A stretch of 6,865 nt of DNA from Gemmatimonadota bacterium (GTDB lineage Bacteria > Gemmatimonadota > Gemmatimonadetes > Gemmatimonadales > GWC2-71-9). Made by a program: the position numbers and the translations under genes. Shown here piece after piece: positions 1-6,174 of this stretch. Positions within the stretch are counted from its first letter, which is position 1, and each line of letters starts with the position of its first letter. The notes below the pieces were generated by a model. It was not told the origin of the DNA. It saw only the letters and a list, made by a program, of their open reading frames with translations, and did no database searches. The stretch spans positions 1 through 6,865 of the forward strand of contig JANYCP010000303.1 of assembly GCA_025360265.1 (NCBI GenBank), written 5' to 3'.

Positions 1-674
1 CGGCGATCGTGCGCACCGGTGAACGCGCCCCGCTCATGGCCGAACATTTCGCTCTCAACCAGATCGCGCGGAATCGCAGCGCAGTTCACCGAAACAAATG
101 GTCCGCGCGCTCGTGCCGAATAGCGGTGAATGGCGTTGGCAACGAGCTCCTTGCCGGAACCCGATTCACCAAGGATCAGGACGCGGGCATCGGTGGGTGC
201 CACCTGCGCGATCAACACCCGCAGGCGCTCCATTGCGGGACTCGATCCCACCAAGGTCGGCTGCGGCCCAAGCGCCTGACGAAGGGCGCGGTTTTCCGCC
301 TGCGTGCGCACGAGTGTTTCTGCCGAACGTACCGCAACCAGCAATGATTCCGGCGCGAGCGGTTTCTCGAGAAACTGAAAGGCGCCCGCCTGCACCGCGC
401 GAACTGCGTCGGCGAGTTGCGCCTTGCCACTCATCATGATCACCGGAATGTCACGATCACCGGCGCGAATCTTCTCCAGCGTGGCCAGTCCATCGGGTCC
501 TGGCGGCATCATCAGATCGAGAAGAATGATGTCGGGCTTGACGTCGGGAATGGCCAGCAGCCCGGCGTTGCCATTGGCGGCTTCGGAGACTTCGAACTCT
601 TCCGACTTGAGGAGTGCGCCGACCATGCGGCGAATATTCGCTTCGTCGTCGACGATCAGGATCTTGGTGGTCAT
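1..674 (-). CDS. NtrC/NtrX-family sigma-54-dependent response regulator (C-terminus outside window)
   Basis: Cytoplasmic phosphorylation-controlled activator of sigma-54 RNA polymerase; 224 N-terminal residues are visible and the frame runs off the window start. Residues 1-120 form a receiver domain: acidic pair D9/D10, phospho-acceptor D53 in the LLDLMMPP segment, switch serine S82 and lysine K104 in the EKP motif. A linker leads to an AAA+ domain starting near residue 140, with Walker A GESGSGKE (169-176) and an intact GAFTGA loop (216-221), the element that contacts sigma-54 in this family. The rest of the AAA+ domain and any HTH domain are not visible. The ATG overlaps the stop of the upstream kinase gene as ATGA, and I see no convincing Shine-Dalgarno before it, so translational coupling is likely. 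The receiver resembles NtrX, but the regulon cannot be read from the family alone; the divergent sigma-54-type promoter makes the neighbouring receptor operon the obvious candidate target. Confidence 0.95.
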   Translation of the reverse strand, partial: MTTKILIVDDEANIRRMVGALLKSEEFEVSEAANGNAGLLAIPDVKPDIILLDLMMPPGPDGLATLEKIRAGDRDIPVIMMSGKAQLADAVRAVQAGAFQFLEKPLAPESLLVAVRSAETLVRTQAENRALRQALGPQPTLVGSSPAMERLRVLIAQVAPTDARVLILGESGSGKELVANAIHRYSARARGPFVSVNCAAIPRDLVESEMFGHERGAFTGAHDR

Positions 675-1897
675 ACCGGGAACTGCACCAGGAAGGTGGC
701 GCCGCCGCCGGGCGTGTCGTCAACGGAAATCGCGCCGTGATGCTGTTCGATCGTCTGCTTCACAATGGCGAGGCCGAGGCCGGTGCCGTCGGCTTTGCCA
801 CTGTAGTACGGCCGGAAGATCAGCTCGCGACGCTCGACCGTGATACCCGGGCCATTGTCGCTCAGTGTGACGGAAATGTGACGGCCGTCGCGGCGGATCC
901 GGATCGCGATGTTGCCCGATCCGTGGCAAGCCTCCACTGCATTGCGGAGCAAGTTGCTGAACGCACGACGGAGCGGATCATAGAAGCCCTCGATACTGAC
1001 TCCCGCTTCATCGGAGCGGAACTCGCGCTGCATGCCATCGGGGACGGCGTTCTGCAGCAGCTCCTGCAGCAATTCGCTCAGGTCAACGGGCGCCGCAATT
1101 CCTTCAGGCAAGCGGCCGAGTTCGGCGAAGTCGCGCGCCATGGATTCAAGGCGCGCGGACTCTGCGGCGATTACTTCAAGTTCAACCTGCATGTCGGGTG
1201 CGGCGCGTTTCGAGAGTTGCCGCACCGCGAGGCGAATTGGTGTCAGCGGATTCTTCATCTCATGCGCGACACGGCGAGCCACCTCGCCAAATGCCCGCAG
1301 GCGTTCCGACTCCAGTTCCACGGTGCGGGCCTGTTCCAGGCCGCGTTGCAGTTCGTAGAGCGATTGCTGCAGCGTGATCAATTCCGGCACGGTGCTCGGG
1401 TTCGGCACCGGTGGCAGTGTTTCGTGGCGCTGAATGCGGCGTGTCCAGTCGACAATTTCGTTGAGTGGCGCGGCGTATTGTTGGGAGAGCCGCGCGCCGA
1501 CAAACACCACGAGCATGACGAGTCCGAGCAGCAGGACTACGACTCCAACGCCGCCCTTCCATTGCCAACCGGTTTGCTCGTTGCCGGTCGAGTTGGCCGC
1601 ACTCTGGAGGTGGTGGACCGCATCGTTGTGTGCCTCGATGGCGGCCCGCGCCTCAAGCGACATGTCGAGTTTGGTGATGTACTGCATCATCGGCACCTGG
1701 GTGTTAGCTACCGGTTGCACATCTCTTTGCCAATTGATCGACGGCTTGCTCGCCATGAACACGACGCCCGCACCGGCCACGATGATCAGCGGCAGCGCAC
1801 TGACGACCAGGAGGGCTACGAAAAGACGGGCTCGGAATGAGAGGTGGGACACGAGGGGGAAGTTAGCGCGAGGTGTGGTGGAACGACACAGGGGCAT
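671..1897 (-). CDS. Membrane sensor histidine kinase, NtrY-like, partner of the sigma-54 activator
   Basis: Inner-membrane sensor kinase of 408 residues that should autophosphorylate on H212 and pass phosphate to the adjoining response regulator. Order: basic N-terminus, TM1 about 24-48, a short periplasmic segment of about 65 residues (49-113), TM2 about 115-136, a HAMP-like linker with a helical stretch (about 137-200), the H-box AHEMKNPLTPIRL (211-223), N-box FSNLLRNAVEA (313-323), G1 box DNGPGI (347-352), F-box near 360-366 and G2 box GTGLGL (371-376). All catalytic boxes are intact. The H-box wording is typical of NtrY-type kinases, but no PAS domain fits between HAMP and H-box, so this is a reduced version. 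The ATG start is supported by a GAGG 8 nt upstream (complement of 1906-1909); a GTG at residue 17 is an alternative but lacks a Shine-Dalgarno. The signal sensed is unknown. Confidence 0.95.
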   Translation of the reverse strand: MPLCRSTTPRANFPLVSHLSFRARLFVALLVVSALPLIIVAGAGVVFMASKPSINWQRDVQPVANTQVPMMQYITKLDMSLEARAAIEAHNDAVHHLQSAANSTGNEQTGWQWKGGVGVVVLLLGLVMLVVFVGARLSQQYAAPLNEIVDWTRRIQRHETLPPVPNPSTVPELITLQQSLYELQRGLEQARTVELESERLRAFGEVARRVAHEMKNPLTPIRLAVRQLSKRAAPDMQVELEVIAAESARLESMARDFAELGRLPEGIAAPVDLSELLQELLQNAVPDGMQREFRSDEAGVSIEGFYDPLRRAFSNLLRNAVEACHGSGNIAIRIRRDGRHISVTLSDNGPGITVERRELIFRPYYSGKADGTGLGLAIVKQTIEQHHGAISVDDTPGGGATFLVQFPV

Positions 1898-1960
1898 CGG
1901 GCATGCCTCATGCCTCGTCTGTTGCGTTCACGCCACATCGCGCCGACTCTAACTGATTGC

Positions 1961-2017
1961 GACCGGTGTTACTTTTCCGCCACACCACGCCGGTCCGGTA
2001 ACACGTGGTCACCGGTC
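1961..2017. promoter_or_regulatory. Cluster of inverted CCGGT half-sites in the divergent intergenic region
   Basis: GACCGGTG (1961-1968) and its exact reverse complement CACCGGTC (2010-2017) are separated by 41 bp. An overlapping pair, GTGTTAC (1966-1972) and GTAACAC (1998-2004), is also exactly inverted. CCGGT occurs four times in this stretch (1963, 1990, 1995, 2012). Repeated inverted half-sites upstream of a sigma-54-type promoter fit enhancer sites for a dimeric NtrC-type activator, plausibly the product of the neighbouring minus-strand gene. The outer site lies about 85 bp before the predicted transcription start, a usual enhancer distance. The assignment to that regulator is inference. 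Confidence 0.5.
1995..2015. promoter_or_regulatory. 21-bp dyad operator, CCGGTAAC-N5-GTCACCGG
   Basis: Two 8-bp half-sites pair at 7 of 8 positions around a centre at 2005, with a 5-nt spacer; the core also contains the palindrome CACGTG (2002-2007). The size and spacing resemble enhancer-binding-protein sites, though the sequence differs from the NtrC consensus TGCACC-N5-GGTGCA. It ends 8 nt before the -24 element, unusually close for an activator site. It could therefore serve a repressor or autoregulation, or be a second low-affinity activator site. Confidence 0.5.
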
Positions 2018-2023
2018 AGTCCG

Positions 2024-2039
2024 TGGCACCGCTCCTGCA
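2024..2039 (+). promoter_or_regulatory. Sigma-54 (-24/-12) promoter of the receptor-lipoprotein operon
   Basis: TGGCAC (2024-2029), a 5-nt spacer and CTGCA (2035-2039) match the sigma-54 consensus TGGCAC-N5-TTGCA at 10 of 11 positions. The invariant GG (2025-2026) and GC (2037-2038) have the exact required spacing. The element is in the right orientation, directly before the receptor gene and opposite a gene for a sigma-54 activator that carries a GAFTGA motif. Standard geometry puts +1 near 2050, only about 2 nt before the ATG at 2052, so the mRNA would be nearly leaderless and would exclude the AAGG at 2042-2045. No sigma-70-type promoter stood out on either strand here. Confidence 0.75.
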
Positions 2040-2051
2040 CCAAGGCATCCC

Positions 2052-5000
2052 ATGTCTAATTCCCTCGTTCGTTGGCGCGCTGCGGCCCGGATCGCGTGCC
2101 TGCTGGGCCTAAGCCTCATTCCGTTCTCCACGCGTTCGCTGGCGGCACAGGGCCAGACGGTCGGTGGCTTGACCGTCCAGGTGGTTGATGGGCGCGGTGC
2201 CGCCGTGCAGGAAGCCACGGTGACGCTGGAACGCGGCGGGGCGGTTGTCCGCTCGCTGACTGCCAGTCGTGCCGGGTCCGTGGCGATCCCACTTCTCTCG
2301 CCGGGTCGGTACACCGTCCTCGCCGAGCAGTTCGGCTATCAGCCGGTGCGGATGCGTGACGTGGATGTTGTCGGCGGGGCGATGACCCGTATCACGATCA
2401 CGGTGATCCGCCGCCCGCCGCCCATTACGACTGTGGCGGAGCAGGCTTCCAACGCAACGATTTCAGGCGCGTCCCGTGGCCGGGCTATTACCGGTCGCGA
2501 CCTCACGGCGTTCGCCCAACGCAACGATATCGGCGGTGCTGCCGCAGTCCTTTCCGAGGCAGACCTGCCGCGCGATGGTCGCAACGGCGCATTCGCGAGC
2601 GGCAACGGTTTGCGTCCCGGCTTTTCTTCACTCTTCGTCGACGGTCTGCACGAAACGCTGCTGCGTCACCCTGGTATTCCAGACGAGCCAGCGACGCCGT
2701 ATCTCTTCGCCCGCGATGGCGTGAATCAGGTGACGGTCAGCGGATTCGGCGCCAATGGTGCCGGTCCGGGAACTCTCGGCTCGGTCCTCAGCGCCGAGAC
2801 GGCGCAGGGTGCCGGCGCGTTCACGTTCCGTCCCTGGGCCACGTTCAGCGGTGCGAAACTCGGCGGCAGCAAGCTCGACAACGCAGGTGACTCGGCTGCG
2901 ACGTCGATCCGCGCTGGTGTCGCGATGGGTGGCTCGATCAAGGGCGATACCGCGTCGTGGTTCCTGCGTGGCGATTACCAGCAGCTCCAGCAACCCACCG
3001 CATCGCCGTTCGACGCGGCACGGGCAACAAGCGACACATCATCTGATCTGTTCGCGGCGGTGCGCGCCGCCGCGCAGACTCTTGGGTCGAAGGATGTCAG
3101 TTCCTGGCTGGCTCCGACGGTGAGGACCTGGAGGGGTGGCAGCGGTGCTGGACGACTCGATTGGCGTTTTGGTCCGGCCACACTCTTCGCCTTGCGAGCC
3201 AACGCTGCGTCGTGGACCGAAACCAATCCGCTGGTCGGAACTGAGTTGGCAAATGGCGCCGGCTCAAGCCTCAAGGCCAGTGACTTTTCCGCGGCAGCAG
3301 AACTGACGACCGGTGCCGACGCGTGGACGAGCGAAACCCGCCTGGGTGTTCGTAGCGCGACGCGCGACTGGACCGGAGCGGCACTGCCGTACACCGGGAT
3401 CGTTGGTGATGCGCTCGCCTTTGGTGGCGCCGTCACGTTGCCGGGACATTTCAAGGAATCGGGATTCGGCGGATCGGAGTCGGTCAGTTACCGTACCGGC
3501 GATCACACCGTGCAGGCGGGCCTTTCCTATGATCATCGTGCCGTGACCTACGATTTCCTGCCAGGTAGTGCCGGCGTGTACCAGTTTGGCAACCTGGCTG
3601 GCTTCAGTGTTGGGCGCGGTTCCTTCTATCAGGCGATACGGACTGCAGCGGCACCAAACCTGTCGGCTGCCGACATCGGTTTGTTTGTGCAAGATGAGTG
3701 GCGCGTCACGTCACAGATCCAGCTCTTGTTTGGCCTGCGGGTTGACTACGAAGCTCTCCCGGCTGGCGTGGTCAGTCCAAATGTTGGCTGGGCCCGTGTA
3801 AGCGGTTTCCGAAACGACCTCCAACCGCTCGATATCAAGAAGCAGGACATTGGCCCGCGCGTTGGATTCACGTGGGACGTCAGCGGCAACGGGCAGACGA
3901 CGCTGCGTGGCTCGGCTGGTATCGTGCCGGCGCAGTTCGACCTGGCCGCACTCGCCGAGGCGGCACAGTACGACGGCGACGTGACAGTGCGACGAGCAAC
4001 CGGAACGCTGAGCTGGCCGCAGGTTGGTGCAGGTGCCGGCACTGCTGCCGGACAGGCGCTGACATTCTTCGCCGATAGTGTGCGCAAGCCGAAGGCATTC
4101 AAGTCGGAGGCCTCGCTCACCCAGCGACTTGGCGGTGGCACGACGCTGACCGTTGGCGGCGCGTATCGTCACGCCGACTATCTCTTGCAGCGCCAGGACC
4201 TGAATCGCATCGGTGCGCCGGCAGCAACCGCGAGTGACGGCCGCCCGATTTACGGCACGCTGCAGCAGTACGGTGCGCTGCTTACTCCGGGCGTCGGCAG
4301 CAACCGGCGCTTCGCCGAATTCGACATGGTGTACGGACTGACGGCCACCGGATATACCGATAACTACGAAGCGTCAGTCTCGCTTGAGCATCGCATGAGT
4401 CGCGGCCTCGACCTCACCATCGGGTACACGTACTCCAAGACCACCGACAACCTGCCGGGCTCGCTCAGTGCGAACCCTGCCGATCAGCTTTCACCGTTTC
4501 CGGCCGGCCTCAACGGCGCGCGCTGGGAAGACGGTCGCGGCGACCTCGACATTCCGAACCGGGTGTCCGCCACGTTGACGTACTCGACGTCGGCGAAGTA
4601 TCCCGCGACGTTTGCCGCCCGATATCGCGATCGGTCGGGCCTGCCGTTTACGCCGGGATTCCGCAACGGCGTCGACGCCAACGGCGACGGCTCAGGCGCC
4701 AATGATCCGGCCTACATCGGTGCGACGTCGTCCAACAGCTGCCTTGCGTCGCAGGCCGGTGCATTCGCGGCGCGTAACAGTTGCCGCGACCCAGATGTCG
4801 GTGCGCTCGATCTTCGCGTTTCGCTGCCGATCTCACACGGCTGGATGCTCACGATCGACGGATTCAATGTCGTCGGCACCACCACCGGATTGTTTGATCA
4901 TGCGGCGATGCTAGTGAATCCGAACGGCACGATCACCACTGATGCGTCGGGGCACACGGTCCTGCCACTCATCGCAAATCCCGGATTTGGAACATTGCTC

Positions 5001-5054
5001 AGCCGGCGAGGCGATCCGCGCACGATCCGGATCGGCTTCCGGGTGGAGAACTGA
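2052..5054 (+). CDS. Oar-like TonB-dependent outer-membrane receptor with N-terminal carboxypeptidase-regulatory-like domain
   Basis: A 1000-residue outer-membrane beta-barrel protein. The signal peptide spans about 1-33 (basic n-region, hydrophobic IACLLGLSLIPF, SLAAQ cleavage region). Residues about 38-120 form a carboxypeptidase-regulatory-like beta-sandwich (VQVVDGRGAAVQEATVTL, then LSPGRYTVLAEQFGYQP), typical of Oar/SusC-type receptors. A divergent plug follows (about 140-250, with FVDGLH and DGVNQVTV), then the barrel. Oar-type hallmarks are NRRFAEFD before the late strands, an aspartate/glycine-rich loop (875-889, DANGDGSGANDPAYI) and the C-terminal segment LLSRRGDPRTIRIGFRVEN. The last residue is Asn, not the usual Phe. 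No clear TonB box is seen. C897 and C911 are the only cysteines outside the signal peptide and could form a loop disulfide. The substrate is unknown; Oar-like members are linked to import or export of peptides and proteins. It is preceded by a sigma-54-type promoter and followed at 2 nt by the lipoprotein gene, so the two form an operon. Confidence 0.93.
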   Translation: MSNSLVRWRAAARIACLLGLSLIPFSTRSLAAQGQTVGGLTVQVVDGRGAAVQEATVTLERGGAVVRSLTASRAGSVAIPLLSPGRYTVLAEQFGYQPVRMRDVDVVGGAMTRITITVIRRPPPITTVAEQASNATISGASRGRAITGRDLTAFAQRNDIGGAAAVLSEADLPRDGRNGAFASGNGLRPGFSSLFVDGLHETLLRHPGIPDEPATPYLFARDGVNQVTVSGFGANGAGPGTLGSVLSAETAQGAGAFTFRPWATFSGAKLGGSKLDNAGDSAATSIRAGVAMGGSIKGDTASWFLRGDYQQLQQPTASPFDAARATSDTSSDLFAAVRAAAQTLGSKDVSSWLAPTVRTWRGGSGAGRLDWRFGPATLFALRANAASWTETNPLVGTELANGAGSSLKASDFSAAAELTTGADAWTSETRLGVRSATRDWTGAALPYTGIVGDALAFGGAVTLPGHFKESGFGGSESVSYRTGDHTVQAGLSYDHRAVTYDFLPGSAGVYQFGNLAGFSVGRGSFYQAIRTAAAPNLSAADIGLFVQDEWRVTSQIQLLFGLRVDYEALPAGVVSPNVGWARVSGFRNDLQPLDIKKQDIGPRVGFTWDVSGNGQTTLRGSAGIVPAQFDLAALAEAAQYDGDVTVRRATGTLSWPQVGAGAGTAAGQALTFFADSVRKPKAFKSEASLTQRLGGGTTLTVGGAYRHADYLLQRQDLNRIGAPAATASDGRPIYGTLQQYGALLTPGVGSNRRFAEFDMVYGLTATGYTDNYEASVSLEHRMSRGLDLTIGYTYSKTTDNLPGSLSANPADQLSPFPAGLNGARWEDGRGDLDIPNRVSATLTYSTSAKYPATFAARYRDRSGLPFTPGFRNGVDANGDGSGANDPAYIGATSSNSCLASQAGAFAARNSCRDPDVGALDLRVSLPISHGWMLTIDGFNVVGTTTGLFDHAAMLVNPNGTITTDASGHTVLPLIANPGFGTLLSRRGDPRTIRIGFRVEN
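5042..5048 (+). promoter_or_regulatory. Ribosome binding site of the lipoprotein gene inside the receptor's last codons
   Basis: GGTGGAG lies 8 nt before the ATG at 5057, within the coding end of the receptor gene. It supports this start and coupled translation of the two genes. Confidence 0.6.
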
Positions 5055-5056
5055 AT

Positions 5057-6052
5057 ATGCGTCGCATCTCATTTGGGGTCATTCTCGCGCTGCTCGCTGG
5101 CAGCGCATGCACCAACGCCGGTGAACGACTGACTGTCCCGTCACTCCCGACTGGCGCGATCCAGGTGCTGGCGGTCTTCGATCGCGACGCAAGCCACAGC
5201 TTCACCTCTCTCGACACGGTATTCGCCGGTGTGCGCGTCGCGCTTCTCGTTCCCGGCGGCCAGGACACACTTCGGACTGGCGTGACCAACGCGCAGGGCC
5301 TCGCGACGTTCGACTCGCTGCCGCTCGGCAGCTATCGCGTCGTGATCGACTCACGCGTCCTCGGCGACACGATCGGCGTCATCGCTGGCGACACCGGCAG
5401 CGTGCGCATCATCGCCGAAGTGGACTCGAATCGGCTGGGCCGAGTGATTCGTCTGGGATACACCGAGGTGACGCTAGCCATCGCGCGCAACATGGCCGCC
5501 GGCAAGCGGGTGCTGGTGCACGCCGTCGTCACGTCGGGGTTCCAGTTCTTTCGCGATTCCAGTGCGTTCCTGGTTGACAGCAGCGGCGCGCTTCGGGTTG
5601 CTGCCATGCGTGCCAAGTCTGGTGTCCTCGGCAATAACATTGGCGATTCAGTCCTGGTCCTCGGCACAACAGGCAAGTCCTTCGGACAGGGCGCCCTGCT
5701 CAACGGTTTCCTGGTCGGCTCCTACGTCACGGTGATCCCGCCGCTGCCGCGGATCACGACGGTTGTCGATGCGAACAACGCCAAGAACGGCTCGCTTGAC
5801 GCGGTGCTGATCCAGCTGAGCAACGTGGTGATTCGCGACACGGCCAGTTCAGGTACCGACTTTGCGCTCAAGGTGGCTGACCCGGCTGACACGTCGGTCA
5901 AGACGACTGTGCTGCTCGACCAGTTGCTGTCAGCACCGCGCAGCTTGTTCGCGCCGGGCCGGACCGGAACCTTCCGCGGTGTGCTCATGCCGGTAGGGAA
6001 TGGGACGTGGGTGCTGAAGCCCAGGACTGGCGCGGATGTGGTGTTGAACTAG
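5057..6052 (+). CDS. Secreted protein or lipoprotein with regulatory-like beta domain and OB-fold-like repeat region
   Basis: A 331-residue exported protein. The hydrophobic N-terminus (MRRISFGVILALLAGSAC) ends in a possible lipobox cysteine, C18. The -3 residue is Gly rather than Leu, so lipidation is likely but not certain. Residues about 33-100 look like a carboxypeptidase-regulatory or SdrD-B-like beta-sandwich (GVRVALLVPGG, then GLATFDSLPLGSYRVVIDS). Residues about 137-331 contain two related beta-rich halves: RVLVHAVVTSG..FLVDSSGALRV..IGDSVLVLGTTG, and LDAVLIQLSNVVIRD..TGTFRGVLMPVGNGTWVLKPRTGADV. This pattern is seen in OB-fold domains of secreted nucleases and surface proteins (YhcR/DUF5689-like). 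No nuclease catalytic domain is present. Its place 2 nt after the receptor suggests a surface partner of that receptor, analogous in position (not homologous) to SusD. Exact function unknown. Confidence 0.88.
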   Translation: MRRISFGVILALLAGSACTNAGERLTVPSLPTGAIQVLAVFDRDASHSFTSLDTVFAGVRVALLVPGGQDTLRTGVTNAQGLATFDSLPLGSYRVVIDSRVLGDTIGVIAGDTGSVRIIAEVDSNRLGRVIRLGYTEVTLAIARNMAAGKRVLVHAVVTSGFQFFRDSSAFLVDSSGALRVAAMRAKSGVLGNNIGDSVLVLGTTGKSFGQGALLNGFLVGSYVTVIPPLPRITTVVDANNAKNGSLDAVLIQLSNVVIRDTASSGTDFALKVADPADTSVKTTVLLDQLLSAPRSLFAPGRTGTFRGVLMPVGNGTWVLKPRTGADVVLN

Positions 6053-6059
6053 ACTGCAC

Positions 6060-6073
6060 GAGAGACGAGAGAC
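6060..6073 (+). repeat. Tandem GAGAGAC x2
   Basis: Two adjacent copies of GAGAGAC directly after the lipoprotein stop codon. It is short and purine-rich and may be chance. No other feature is visible between the stop (6052) and the palindromic repeat. Confidence 0.4.
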
Positions 6074-6082
6074 CTACACTCC

Positions 6083-6174
6083 TCATCCCGAGCGTAGCGA
6101 GGGACCTCCAGATTTGCTCTGACTTGGATCTCAGTCGAAGCGATTCTGGAGGTCCCTCGCTTTGCTCAGGACGA
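6083..6174. repeat. 92-bp imperfect palindromic (REP/MITE-like) element
   Basis: Two 30-nt arms (6083-6112 and 6145-6174) are inverted copies with 26 of 30 Watson-Crick pairs, including a perfect run of 14 (6099-6112 with 6145-6158). The 32-nt centre (6113-6144) can pair further (for example GACT 6121-6124 with AGTC 6133-6136), so the whole unit could fold into one long hairpin. The arm wording (TCATCCCGAGCGTAGCGAGG) resembles the widely dispersed TCATCCTGAGCGAAGCGAAGG type of repeat I recall from Acidobacteria-like, Bacteroidota and related genomes. It lies between convergent genes. No T-run follows either arm, so it is not a standard intrinsic terminator, although the hairpin could slow polymerase or protect 3' ends. 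It overlaps the end of the minus-strand membrane protein gene. Confidence 0.85.

Noticed and set aside
614..1840. 408-residue open frame on the plus strand opposite the kinase gene
   Set aside because: It is antisense to a kinase with every catalytic motif intact, lacks recognisable domains and is explained by high GC content in the complementary frame.
1847..1849. GTG (residue 17) as the kinase start
   Set aside because: No Shine-Dalgarno precedes it, whereas the ATG at 1897 has GAGG at 8 nt; it remains possible because TM1 is downstream of both.
1898..2000. Sigma-70 or sigma-54 promoter for the kinase operon on the minus strand
   Set aside because: No -35/-10 pair with acceptable spacing and no GG-N10-GC sigma-54 pattern was found on that strand; only a weak TAGAGT (complement of 1946-1951) without a -35.
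2420..2460. TonB box after the regulatory-like domain of the receptor
   Set aside because: The segment PITTVAEQA has some hydrophobic character but does not match known TonB boxes well enough to annotate.
2628..4172. Several 120-160 residue open frames on the minus strand within the receptor gene
   Set aside because: They are low-complexity Arg/Ala/Ser-rich shadows of a well-supported 1000-residue gene, with no ribosome sites or domains.
6083..6174. Palindrome as an intrinsic bidirectional terminator
   Set aside because: No T-tract follows the stem on either strand and the loop is 32 nt; the family resemblance of its arms to dispersed repeats explains it better.
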